From contig OY744516.1 of assembly GCA_963556195.1 (NCBI GenBank), positions 33,611,486-33,675,485 on the forward strand: DNA of 64,000 nt, read 5' to 3'. The notes below the pieces were generated by a model. That model was not told the origin of the DNA, did no database searches, and saw only the letters and a program-made list of their open reading frames with translations. A program made the translations under genes and the position numbers. This document shows, piece after piece, positions 32,067 to 41,607 of this stretch. Every line of letters begins with the position of its first letter. The first letter of the stretch is position 1. Source of the DNA: Sepiola atlantica. Lineage: Eukaryota > Mollusca > Cephalopoda > Sepiida > Sepiolidae.

Positions 32067-32300
32067 TTAAATAAGGTCTACGCCAAATAAATTTCCTGTG
32101 TCTTTTAATATGTAAATTTTTACTTTCTTCATCGTTCTGTTAAAAGTCACGTCGGTAATTATTTCACTCTCAAAATTTATTTTTTCGCCAGTCACTGTTC
32201 TGGCAATTTGATCTGTTCTTAATATAGTTGGTTTTCCCAACCGTCTCAATGTCTGCATGTTAATAATTGACATGTCTGAACCTGAATCCAATTGTAGTCT
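32067..32300 (-). pseudogene. Retroelement aspartic protease domain (partial)
   Basis: DSGSDMSIIN (32289-32262) is the DSG catalytic-site motif of retropepsins, followed by a hydrophobic strand/flap region and GNLFGVDLI near the end, which corresponds to the (I/L)-(I/L)-G region. The frame is linked to the zinc-finger region by a slight frame change. It processed Gag-Pol in the parent element. No RT follows. Confidence 0.8.
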
Positions 32301-33510
32301 TTCTTTTTATTTAAGATTTTAACCTGAACATATCTCCTTATAATATTGTTGTCATGTTTGATAGTCTTTACCCGCATTTTATATCCTTTCATCATTCTAC
32401 AATGCAAACTTTTATGTCTGATTTTTTTACAAATAGGGCAGGTTTTAAAACGAAATGGGCATTCTGTTACCCAATGCAGGCTTCCGCTCGACGATAATTT
32501 ATTTTTATAAAGCTGGCTTGTTTTTGAGGTGTGAAAATCTCGTTTTTTGCTTTGAATAGTTTTTGGATGAGAGTTGAATTTTGATTTGTGTTGCACCTTT
32601 CGTATGTGTGTAATGCCCGGCTCTTCGATCTCTTTCGAATCCTGCTTAACACTAATAAATCGTTGGCAGTCCATGGCTAATTTCTGCAGTGTTAAGTTCG
32701 GTTCATTTTCTAATTTATTTATGACTCTACACCTTATTTTAGCATCTTTTCCTGATACCAATCCTTGGACAAAGATTAAGCATTTAAAATTATTAGCACT
32801 AAGTCTGGATAACTTAAAGTCGTTGTAGTGCTTATTTACTACTGAGGCAAAAGTTGTTAAATAATCTTCGTCATCTTTTTTATGAGGTTCAAAAACTTCC
32901 AGCGTTTGTGAAATAACAAAGTCTTTGGGTTAAAAAGCTCCATTAAAAGTTTGATGGCTTCTGCAAAAGTCAAATCGATAGTCTTTCAGGGCAAAATGAA
33001 ATCCACGAACTTAGTATGTTCGGTGGTGCCTAATTTCCTAAGTAACTGGCGAACCTTTTTAGAGTCTGCCCAGTTTTTGCAATCAATTTTATATAAGTCT
33101 TCATATCTTCTAAAATACGAAGCAAAAGTCTTCTCATCAGGGGAATATGTGAAGTTGTCAATTGCACTTCACACGACATTCTGCAGAAAAGCATTATTGT
33201 TTTCGTTATTTTGACCTCTAGGCGATATTGTTTGCATTAATATGTCAATCTTTTCGTCAACTTCTTTCCTGTGTTCGAAAAGATTTTTGTTAGTTTCTCT
33301 CTTTTGCTCTATAAGTCTGTCGTCGGCTTCTTCTGCTCTATAAGTTTTTCATTTTGTTCTAGAAAAAGCTTTTAAAATCTTTCTTCAGTTTCACGTTGCT
33401 GTAGTTGCTGTCTTTCTATAGCCTTTTGTAGTCTTTCGTCTGCCTCTTTTTTATGTTCTTATTGCATTTGAAATTTTACTAATTCTGCAATCGTCGACTT
33501 AATTCTTCCA
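32300..33510 (-). pseudogene. Gag-like protein with degenerate zinc knuckle (broken)
   Basis: N-terminal coiled-coil-like stretch (about 33480-33330; Glu/Gln-rich). The capsid-like core in two frames (about 33214-32760) has blocks such as ASYFRRYEDLYKID and LFHKRWKFLNL. A clean frame (32761-32246) continues with VINKLENEPNLTLQKLAMDC and the nucleocapsid region LHWVTECPF then CPICKKIRHKSLHC. The first two zinc-binding Cys positions read Ser (SSSGSLHW), so one knuckle is defective. Stops and frameshifts break the upstream part. Confidence 0.75.
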
Positions 33511-34199
33511 TATTTTAAAGTGTGTCCTATTTTGTTAGAAAGTAAATGTTTCTTTTCGGGTACGGCTTTTTAAAAAAGTTATTTTCTCTAGATTATGCTT
33601 GCTAGACGTAATCTTAGTTGTAAAAAGAAAGAAAGGTTTCATAACCTTTCTTTTTATTTTGATAAAAAAATCGCTTTTTTTTAGTATGCTTTTACGCATA
33701 GCCGTAGAATTTGTGGTCGGCACTTGAGTCAGAAAAAAAATAAAAATACGGTTTCAATTTTTTTTTTCCGGCAGAAGTAACTTTCTCTCTTTTGGAGAGA
33801 GAAAAAAATCATGTATTCCCTTATTGTTTAAATATTACAACAGTGTCAGAATAGCAATTAGGAAAAAAAAATTACTGATCTTTCTTCAATTAAGAGAATA
33901 ATTAGTTGGTCTGGTGTGTTTTTTCTTTTTTTTGTTCCACTGTAAACCAGTTTTTAGAACTAGGATGTTGTCTGGTGAATTTTTAGTTGATTTCTCCAAG
34001 ATTTTTTCTTTAAGGTTTTCCCTAATCAATTTTGTCACCCGTTGTGGCGTCCATTTTAAAAAGTTCTCCCGAATCTTTTACTGTAACCACTTTGTCAGTA
34101 CTTGTAGTGGTGTAAGTTTAAATGTTGAAATTTGAAATTCCCCGTTTCCTGGCATTGTGGGATCCTTTTTTGAAGGTTCTCAAGAAAAATCCTTAATGT

Positions 34200-34475
34200 T
34201 TTTGTTTCCCGTGTAAATTTGAATACTTTGTAGACAGTTTTTGTGATGTCCTTTTTAAGGTTTACAGTTGTTGTGGGTTCCCGTGTAAATTCAAATACCT
34301 AGTAGCTAGTTTTTGTGAGGTCATTTTTAAGGGTTTTCGCATATCGTTCTAGGGTCCCGTGTAGATTCGAATATCTTATTGACAGTTGTTTTTGAGTCCC
34401 GTGTAAGTTTGAATACTTTGTTGCAAATTCTTGTGGTGGCGGGGTCCCATATAAGTTGGAATATCTCGTTGCCAA
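34200..34475 (-). repeat. Repeated leader motif of the LTR element (5 units)
   Basis: Five related blocks, read on the plus strand as CCCGTGTAAATTTGAATACT and variants, start near 34208, 34280, 34356, 34398 and 34446. They occupy the untranslated leader between the 5' LTR and gag. The unit nearest the LTR (ATAAGTTGGAATATCTCGTT) adjoins the presumed primer-binding region. Confidence 0.75.
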
Positions 34476-34477
34476 TA

Positions 34478-34713
34478 CCAGGGTGTGATGGCCCTGTTTA
34501 GGGGCCCGGAATGAAAACATGGACACAGAGTTTAGGTATAACAAGTATATTGGAAAAAAGTATATACAACAGACAACAAGAGAAGTGGACCGTCTGTCCT
34601 GACTGCCAGTATAGACTGGAGTTGGATATCAACAAGTGAGAAGCATAATGCTTCCAGTATTTATTGAGAACGGAAGAGTCTAATGTTCGTCATCGGTATG
34701 GCACCATGATACA
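34478..34713 (-). repeat. 5' LTR (right copy)
   Basis: Uninterrupted ~230-bp LTR with CCAGGGTGTGATGGCCCTGT, GTTTAGGTATAACAAGTATA and GAGTCTAATGTTCGTCAT. It differs from the left LTR by scattered substitutions, so the insertion is old. Confidence 0.85.
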
Positions 34714-34995
34714 GGGTTCCCAATCTTATTTTGCTTCTGGACCCCCTGAGATTTTCTTGTCTTATATGCATATATAATTTCTTTTTTAACAAATATTTGT
34801 TTCTACATTAGTAACAATTAACAATGAATCAATTTTGTTATAACATCAAATCCAAATATAAATCTTGAAAATTTCAATAAACCCTTGTACATTTCGTAGC
34901 AAATAAAAGAAAATGAATAGAAATTAGATAATAAAAAATTGTGGATCCCTTAAAACTTCTGTGGACCCTTGTTGGGATTCTCTGGTCTATACAAT
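34714..34995. mobile_element. Possible hAT-type non-autonomous element
   Basis: The left end CAGGGTTCCCAATCTTATTT with GGACCCCCTGAG and a right-end text GTGGACCCTTGTTGGGATTC have the look of hAT-like termini (CAG, GTTCCCAA, GGACCCC). TIR pairing is weak and no duplication was found. Confidence 0.35.
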
Positions 34996-35029
34996 CATGC
35001 TGACATGAAAAAAAAGTTTACATTTTTTT

Positions 35030-35390
35030 TTTAAAATAAGCCAGTTTTTAGGAGTAGGTTTTAGGAGGACAGAATTTTTGCAGTTGCAGTAGCAAGACGA
35101 GTTTTGCTGTGAATGTTTATAAAGGAGGAACCAGAGATTGAATCTCAGACGAACACCTTTCATGAAAATAATGATAGAACAGCATCTCTTCTGTGAGAAA
35201 AGGAGCTGTAGAGAAGAGAACATACCCCACTAGATTACGAATTCGGTTATGTTTTCTGTCAAGTAAAAAAGAGTGCTCTGAATAGCACCTCCTCAGATAT
35301 GGGAGCAGTACTCTATCTTAGGACGTATCTCACTCTGAATTCTGAGAATCTCACTGAACAGACAAGTAGTTATTATGTTTTTATTTTATT
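35030..35390 (-). pseudogene. LINE C-terminal fragment (jockey/CR1-like)
   Basis: Minus-strand text encodes IRPKIEYCSHI and GGAIQSTLFYL near 35.25-35.33 kb, matching IRPKMESCYHIWGG at 2.0 kb. It is followed by FSHRRDAVLSLFS, the next conserved block of this LINE group. Short and full of stops. Confidence 0.7.
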
Positions 35391-36420
35391 TAAAATGCTT
35401 ACTTATTACATAATACAATTATGGGTGTCGCCATATTGCCTGACCCTGTATGATACGAGAGCAAGTAATTGATACAAATTTGACTTATATAGGGAATTAG
35501 GTTGTGGTGAAGGGTTTTTAGTAATTGCTAATTATTTTGCGTTTTTGTGGCAAATAATAAATCACAAGTATGTATTATTATTAACAAATTAATTAAACTA
35601 AAAACAAATTTCGTGTTGTATTCTGATTTGCTTTGTTTTACAGCATAGAGTGGGTCATTTAATGACGACAGTATGTAAAAATAGAATAATCTTTATTTGT
35701 AATTATTCTGTTTGTTAGCATTCTTTTGTAAAAGTAATGACTAATATTTATATACAAACGAGTAGTAAATGCCAAATGAACTAGAATGGCGCTCCATAAT
35801 GTCACGGTAACTGGACACCCGGTGATGATCAGAATCCTTACATCAGATAGTTGAGTTTGATTTTTTAATATTTTTTTTTATGGTATATCATTTAATGACA
35901 ACCAAAAGTGAAAATAGAATAATCATTCTATGTAATCATTCTATTTGGTCGAAAGATGTGAATTTATTATCATTCTTTGTAGAGGAATGTTTTTTATAAA
36001 TTAGGTGGAGTATTTATATTGTTTGTACACTCTTAATTTCTTTCAGCCATCAAAGAATGTCATTTGGATTGACCTGCTCAGAAAGGTCCTTCAGATCACC
36101 CACCTGATTATGTCTAGAATAGATTTCATTGAAAGCAATACATTTCAACAATATAATTTCCATTATAGATTATTGAGCACAACAGTCAAGACAGAAGAAA
36201 GGACAACTCTTTTAAGCAGATGTGATTACGTTATGTATTTCTGCACTATGTGGAGTTAGGCAAGATTTATCTCCTTCTTTCCAAGCTTCTTTTTAATCAT
36301 TTGTTGGATTTTTTTTTAAATTGTTCATGCAATAATTCCAAAAAATTTGCCATCTATTTGTTATGAGTTATTTAACTGTTAGTTTTAGACCTGCATATTG
36401 AATTTTTGATGTTTTTATGC
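35391..36420. other. Unassigned DNA with a local duplication
   Basis: CATTTAATGACGACA with AAAATAGAATAATC (35655-35695) recurs as CATTTAATGACAACC with AAAATAGAATAATC (35888-35925). No gene is recognised. Confidence 0.4.
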
Positions 36421-36569
36421 TGATTTTTTTTTCGCCTTCATCCACCTTATCAGTTCAACGAATGCGAGTATGCCTTGATATCCAACAGAATATGATTGTT
36501 TTTGTGTTACAAACTTGATTCTGTTGTAAAATTCTATCATTAGTGTACTGTTCATATTTTTACTTTACT

Positions 36570-37180
36570 GTGCTGCACATAGTTTAAAATTCCAATCTTC
36601 TTGGAGGTTTTGAATTAAGATTGACAGTCTGTCTTTTAATCTGTGATCTTGAATATCTCTCACTATTTTGTACTTCCATACGTATCATATGCGTTATCCA
36701 TATCAAAGAAAATTGCAATCAGATGTTCCTTTTTAGTAAACGCCTCTCTCATGAAGGTTTCTAGTCTGATCAAATGGTCGGTAGTGTTTCTTTTCTTCAT
36801 GAAACCCCATTACGATTTTGATAGTTATTTGATAACCTGCAATTTATCAGCCTTTCTAGCACTTCACAAATACAATTTGCTAAACCTATTTGCCTATGAT
36901 TTGATGGCTAATTGGAGTTTGGGCATGGCTATTACAGCGACCTGCTTCCAGATGTTTGGAATTTTTCTGCTGAACTATACCTTGTTATATATATCAAGGC
37001 GGTACTCATTAGATACATTATTTAGTTTTTTTTAAAGAATTTATAAGGTACATCGTAGGAATGTATTAGGTGTTTTGGTAAACGGTTCGTTGCGTTCTGC
37101 TCTTGTGAATGGTTGATTATAGCTTTCTGTATTTTTAAATAAAAATTCAGCTTTCATCGTTTTTCATTTTTAAAAAGTTT
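36570..37180 (-). pseudogene. Jockey-like LINE reverse transcriptase fragment
   Basis: Minus-strand blocks in order: ESYNQPFTRAE (about 37.1 kb), ALIYITRYSS, VLERLINCRLSNNYQNR (about 36.84-36.89 kb), the motif A region IAIFFDMDNAYDTYG in a shifted frame (about 36.69-36.73 kb), then LKDRLSILIQNLQEDWNF (about 36.6 kb). This is the fingers-to-palm half of an RT from a different LINE lineage than the 8-11 kb element. Several frameshifts; no catalytic DD box is seen. Confidence 0.75.
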
Positions 37181-37202
37181 TGAATGAATGAAATTTTTAT
37201 AT

Positions 37203-37204
37203 TC

Positions 37205-37249
<45 letters not shown>

Positions 37250-37250
37250 A
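37203..37250. repeat. (TA)n/(GT)n microsatellite
   Basis: TA tract followed by GTGTGT. Confidence 0.9.
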
Positions 37251-37440
37251 GTGTTAGACTATGTTTGATAAGCATTTGATATATCTTTTTACTATTAAAA
37301 CTCTGTGGATCTTGTATGTTTGCATCTTGTCATCATGCACATTGGATGACGTCACAAAAAAACGAACAACAAAGCTTTCATCATTTATGACATGCTCTAT
37401 TTTCAAATATATATACATATCTATATATATATATAACTCT

Positions 37441-37686
37441 AATCAAAGTGTAGTATCTGTTCCGATGGATACTGCACCCGATAGACTGGTATTGTCTTTG
37501 CCTCCCCTCTTTGGGAGGAGCAAGTTTATTGCTTACTGCCTGAGGCGCCCCTACCGGGGAATGCCGACGGGGTTGCCATGGCAATTTTTAATGACCAGAG
37601 TGCTCAACTTCTCGAGTACTGGTTTTTCTAATCCCACTTTCCCGACCTTGTGTCACATCTTACCTTGTGGGAGGTAGATAAATAAA

Positions 37687-37687
<1 letters not shown>
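37441..37687 (+). mobile_element. U2 snRNA-headed SINE, copy F (5'-truncated, internally shortened)
   Basis: Starts within the U2 part (ATCAAAGTGTAGTATCTGTT), then lacks ~90 nt of the hairpin/first GC segment, and continues with CCTGAGGCGCCCCTACCGGG, the internal module (CCAGAGTGCTCAACTTCTCG) and the short tail GTGTCACATCTTACC...GGGAGGTAGATAAAT. It is inserted in a TA-rich tract, so duplications cannot be read. Confidence 0.88.
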
Positions 37688-37718
<31 letters not shown>

Positions 37719-37752
37719 ATATATTTATATATAAATATATTTATATATTTCT
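37688..37752. repeat. (TA)n-rich tract
   Basis: TA arrays broken by TTTA, directly after copy F. Confidence 0.9.
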
Positions 37753-37782
37753 TGATAATAATCAAACGGGGAAGAGAAAATA

Positions 37783-38115
37783 TATTAGCAGAGCTACCCG
37801 GCGTTGCCCAGGGCAAAAGTATAACATAACTTCTATCTCTCTTACTTTACCCTTCCTCTTCCCCCCCCCCCTCATACTTTTCTGCCCAGCCCATTCCTCT
37901 CTCTGGACATACACACAGACGACTTGAGTCGGCGTAAGGGAATTAACTATGTGAAAAAACATCAGAGTTACATTTCTTTAGTTAGTGGCTGGAAAACAGA
38001 CCCCCCCCCCCCCCCCGACGAAATCTATGCCAGTGTAGGACTAAAGAATGAATAATTTTTTCTTAATTTTAGATACTAATTCACCCGGGACAACGCCGAT
38101 CAAGAAAATACCAAC
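37783..38115. repeat. Element with inverted GC-rich ends
   Basis: GAGCTACCCGGCGTTGCCCA (37791-37810) and TTCACCCGGGACAACGCCG (38080-38098) are near reverse complements, unusually GC-rich for this window. ATACCCGTCCCAGGGCC at 3880 is a distant relative of the left end. Interior poly-C runs occur. Classification unknown. Confidence 0.45.
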
Positions 38116-38560
38116 TTTGTAGGTGTTTGTTCGGTAGTTTTATCTGGACATACACACAGAAAACTGCCCGTTTATAATAGATGAAACAGATACTGACATA
38201 ACGGGCCACATGTGGTTTAGTATATTATTAAACATCTTTCTCTTGATTCTCTCCCCCCCCCCATATCTCTTTCTCCCAAATGATTATAATCGGTGACAAG
38301 ATACAAAAATACAAGCAAGATCCACAGATTTTTAGTAGTATACTCGATCCTCCAGAAGATTTAGAAGGGTCTAGTAGACGACTTGTGGCACAATGGTTTG
38401 ATGAATGACGTCATTATTTTGTGACGTCATCAACTATGCACAGTTAACCCCACCTTTGCTTTTTTATGGATGACATTGCACAGGTACAAGCAAGATATAC
38501 AGAGTTTTATATATATATATATATATATGATAAAAAATTAAAATAATATTCCAACGTAAT
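38116..38560. other. Unassigned DNA
   Basis: CTGGACATACACACAGA recurs from 37.90 kb. A TA tract lies at 38509-38529. No gene is recognised. Confidence 0.35.
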
Positions 38561-38808
38561 GGAAAATGAAAAAAGGAAAACCAAAAATGTATTCATCAAC
38601 GTTTCGTCTTTATTTCAAGATTTCCTTGGGATGATTGGTGTGAAGAAATAAAACACAAATACAAATATTTGAAAAAGTTAGGTCCGTTTTCAAATATTTG
38701 TACTTGTGTGTTATGTTTTCAAACCAATCATCCCGAGGAAGTCTTGAAATAAAGACGAAACGTTGATGAATACATAAATAATATTTTTGGTATTCCTTTT
38801 TTCATTTT

Positions 38809-38810
<2 letters not shown>
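38561..38810. repeat. Long inverted repeat, ~115-bp arms
   Basis: Arms 38561-38675 and 38687-38810 are near-identical reverse complements with a ~11-nt loop (for example TATTCATCAACGTTTCGTCT mirrored at 38743-38772). Each arm carries the core GAGGAAGTCTT...AAAGACGAAACGTTGATG, a SINE-like hairpin. It looks like two head-to-head copies of one SINE. Confidence 0.9.

Positions 38811-38868
<58 letters not shown>
38811..38868. repeat. (TA)n microsatellite
   Basis: 58 bp of uninterrupted TA next to the inverted repeat. Confidence 0.97.
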
Positions 38869-38873
<5 letters not shown>

Positions 38874-38941
38874 GTTACAGTGACTAAACAATCCATGTAT
38901 ATCCCTGGGGCTTTAGTATACCATTCAAACTCTGTACATCG

Positions 38942-39062
38942 AGCTCAGAATTAATTGTGACTCTTGTACCTGGGGCTTGAATCGTGCAACTGGCTTGAAT
39001 TGTTATCTCTACACTGATGATTCCACAAGGATAAAACGTATACGTGTGTAGATAATATTAAA
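38942..39062 (+). mobile_element. tRNA-SINE core copy (degenerate hammerhead layout)
   Basis: Head remnant TGTACCTGGGGCTTGAATCG (B-box-like), then the core: stem I strands TTATCTCTACA and TGTAGATAA pair over 9 bp with a 2-nt bulge; CTGATGA at 39014-39020; short stem II TCC/GGA; AAAA in place of GAAA; stem III palindrome CGTATACG; cleavage triplet GTG, which is not permitted. The layout is kept but it is predicted inactive. Confidence 0.7.
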
Positions 39063-39246
39063 ATATATATTATTAAAATAATTATTTGTAGCCCCTTCTT
39101 AGCTGGGTCCTTTAATGAGTAAATAAAAGAGCCGTAAAAAGCTTTAATGCATATTCCTTCCGGTTGAACACTGTTATGACGGCCGACTATAGCTGTCCAC
39201 CTCCTTGACACATGTATATAGGGTTTATTTCTCATCTCGTCTGTAA

Positions 39247-39400
39247 CCATTTATGGTAGCCTCATTGATTAGTGCGCTCGTAATTAGAGTTAATTGTGAC
39301 TCTTGTCCCCGGGTTGGAATCGTGCGACTTAATTGAATGGTTATCTGTACAATCATGATTCCGCAAGGATAAAACGTATACATATGTAGATAGTATTTAA
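39247..39400 (+). mobile_element. tRNA-SINE, copy with recognisable tRNA head
   Basis: The head GGTAGCCTCATTGATTAGTG (A-box-like) and GGGTTGGAATCG (B-box-like) are followed by a core close to that at 39.0 kb (TGATTCCGCAAGGATAAAAC, then GTAGAT), with CTGATGA mutated to ATCATGA. Confidence 0.7.
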
Positions 39401-39419
39401 TAATAATAAATATTGAAAT

Positions 39420-39545
39420 ATTAAGTTGAAAAGTCAAAGGTGACTTTGTAACTGGGTTCGAATCCTTTGACTGGGAGTAATTATCATTTTCTACACTGAA
39501 GGTTGTGTAAGCATGAAACACATGTGTTTGTAGGTAAAAAAAATT
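39420..39545 (+). mobile_element. tRNA-SINE core copy with hammerhead-like elements
   Basis: A perfect B box GGTTCGAATCC (about 39453-39463). Core: stem I CTACA (39491-39495) with TGTAG (39529-39533); CTGAAGG (39496-39502) in place of CTGANGA; GAAA (39515-39518); stem III CACATGTG (39519-39526); triplet GTT. Stem II is unpaired, so probably inactive. Confidence 0.7.
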
Positions 39546-39689
39546 TTTTTAAATTTAAATAAAAATATTGTTATAGCCATCTTTTAACAAAAATCGGACC
39601 TCCTAAGAGAATTAATAATAAGCTCTCAATCTTAGCATAACGCAATGTTCCGAGTCGCCGTAGAACCTTATTATGATTGAATTTTTTTT
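39546..39689. other. AT-rich spacer, nothing recognised
   Basis: Between SINE copies; no feature. Confidence 0.3.
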
Positions 39690-39925
39690 TTTATGGAAAT
39701 CGCTCCAGACAAGGCATGAAGCCACTTGATGTAAGGAGCTAAAAAAAAATACCACTTCAAGGTCAAAAACTAGCCAATAAGTCTTATGGATAGATTATTA
39801 CCCAGAAAACAGCAATTTTCTCCCTTTTGTCAGAAACATCGCTCATGGAATGACAAAATAAGGGAAGTAAGAGTTACGTGGCTGCTGAAAGTTCACTTTC
39901 TACTCTCTTTATTGTGTATGTCTGC
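39690..39925 (+). repeat. ~235-bp dispersed repeat, copy 1
   Basis: Near copy of 56878-57125: GACAAGGCATGAAGCCACTT, GATGTAAGGAGCTAAAAAAA, CAGAAAACAGCAATT and AGAGTTACGTGGCTGC are shared in order. Unclassified. Confidence 0.75.
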
Positions 39926-39969
39926 CGATTAGACATTATTTAGAGTTTAATTCTCTTCCTTCCCATGGT

Positions 39970-40110
39970 AATTGATGGTGGCCGAGAGGTTGAATACTAG
40001 GCTGCAGAGTCAAAGATGACTTATAACTGGGTCGAGTCTTTCGACCAGCAGTAATTATCATCTCCTACACTGGAGATTGCATAAGCACATGTGTCTGTAG
40101 GTAAAAATAA
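39970..40110 (+). mobile_element. tRNA-SINE copy, core lacking GAAAC
   Basis: The head GGTGGCCGAGAGGTTGAA is a good A box (leucine/serine-tRNA style); GGGTCGAGTCT is B-box-like. The core keeps CCTACACTGGAGATTGCATA, ACATGTGTC and stem I partner TGTAGG but has lost about 7 nt including GAAA. Confidence 0.7.
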
Positions 40111-40136
40111 AACGTATTTAATTTAAATATTGTGTG

Positions 40137-40137
<1 letters not shown>

Positions 40138-40185
<48 letters not shown>
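40138..40185. repeat. (TA)n microsatellite
   Basis: TA tract 3' of the SINE. Confidence 0.95.
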
Positions 40186-40187
<2 letters not shown>

Positions 40188-41207
40188 TATTATGTTTTTA
40201 AAAGGCTGTGGGCAACGCAAATTCCAGATAAGATGTAAGCTGGAAGGAACAAAAATAATAAATCCAATTCGAAATGTGACGTACTATTTATTTTTTCTTA
40301 AATCTTACATAACAGCAAGTATGGTGTTAGCTGTTTGTGTGATATCCGGATGATTATAAAAATCATTTATTTAAAATTTCGGGAAAAGAAACTTTCCTTT
40401 GTCAAAAATAATAAACACCAGAGGAAAACTCCACCTGTGCAGAGAATCTGCCAAAATGGATGCCAGAATACAGAAGACAACGTAGGAGCAAACCAGTCCC
40501 GCAGAGAATAGAAATTAATAAGTTTTAAAGTTATGTTATGTATATAAATGTGGTGTTCAAAAATGTGGTATTTCAATATATTCTTATATCATTAGAATTT
40601 AATAATCCTAACGTGTTTTGATGTTAATATAGTTAGGATAGATTAAAAAACTTTTGCATTTATTCATTTAGAAGATATATTTAGCTTTTTATATGTACAA
40701 AAGTCTACTGTCTTGATTCGACTTTGTTTTGGTGTCATCTGAATGATCGTTTTTGAAAGGTTTTCATTGTTATATATAAATTTCTCTTTGAGATTATCTT
40801 GATTGGGTTAAAAATAAGTTATTGACGTATAGCGTGTAATTTTATTTGCCTTTCACTTCTTTGACTGGAGTAATTATAACTATCTAATTTGGATTATGAG
40901 TGAACGTAAAGTCTGAAAGATGAAAGAATCAATTAATTGTGTTGAAACGCTTTCCAATGAATGGACCACCAAATGATTATCAGTCAACAAAATATGCCAT
41001 TGTGTTCTATTTGTTAATTGCTTTTTTGTGCTAAACATTTCACTTGAAACTGTTGCAGCTTTTGTCTCGGTGAAAGTTGTTTTTGAAGTCACGTCTATTA
41101 AATGTGGCATGGAATTTTTCAGACTGAAAAACTCACAACTACAATAAAAGACTTAATAATTATTCTGCAAAAATGAAACCATTATTTTGTGTCTTCTAAT
41201 AGTCAGC
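40186..41207. other. AT-rich DNA, nothing recognised
   Basis: No motif, repeat partner or RNA is identified. Confidence 0.35.
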
Positions 41208-41218
41208 TACTCTTAATT

Positions 41219-41596
41219 TCTTGGCCTTTTGGCTAAGATCAAAGTGTAGTATCTGTTCCGATGGATACTGCACCCTATAGACTAGTATTGTCTTGGCCTT
41301 CGGGGCTTGATTTACGCCGGTCTATGGGTCTGTCCTGTGCAGTTCAAGGAGCTCCATCCTCCCAGGCTTCGCCACCCCTCTTTGGGGAGGAGTAAGTTTA
41401 TTGCTAACTGCCTGAGGCGCTCCTACCGGGGAATGCCGACGAGGCTGCCCAGGCAATTTTTAATGGCCAGAGTGCTCACCTCTCGGGCACTGGCTTTTCA
41501 AACCCCACTTTCCTGACCCGATCTTGGGTCACATCTTACTTGTGGGAGTAAGATAAAACTGGCCTTGTGCCTAACTCCTGGAGAAGAGTATATAAA
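41219..41596 (+). mobile_element. U2 snRNA-headed SINE, copy G (378 bp, longest form)
   Basis: Perfect 11-bp target duplication TACTCTTAATT (41208-41218 and 41597-41607). The head TCTTGGCCTTTTGGCTAAGA then TCAAAGTGTAGTATCTGTTC is the best match to U2. The copy has both the internal module (GCCAGAGTGCTCACCTCTCG) missing from A-C and the 3' extension (GGCCTTGTGCCTAACTCCTG) missing from D-F, so it may represent the ancestral arrangement. Confidence 0.93.
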
Positions 41597-41607
41597 TACT
41601 CTTAATT

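Larger units (their letters stand above)
30778..34713 (-). mobile_element. Ty3/Gypsy-like LTR retrotransposon, internally deleted
   Basis: Two similar ~230-bp LTRs (30778-31400, enlarged by a SINE; and 34478-34713) flank a ~3-kb interior. On the minus strand the order is 5' LTR (right), repeat-rich leader, gag-like coding, nucleocapsid zinc-finger region, aspartic protease, a short unknown stretch, a G-rich polypurine tract (31391-31405, GGGGGAGGGGGGGGG) and the 3' LTR (left). Reverse transcriptase, RNase H and integrase are missing, so it is a deletion derivative. The gag style resembles CsRn1-type Gypsy elements of invertebrates; that subclade is inference. Confidence 0.8.
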
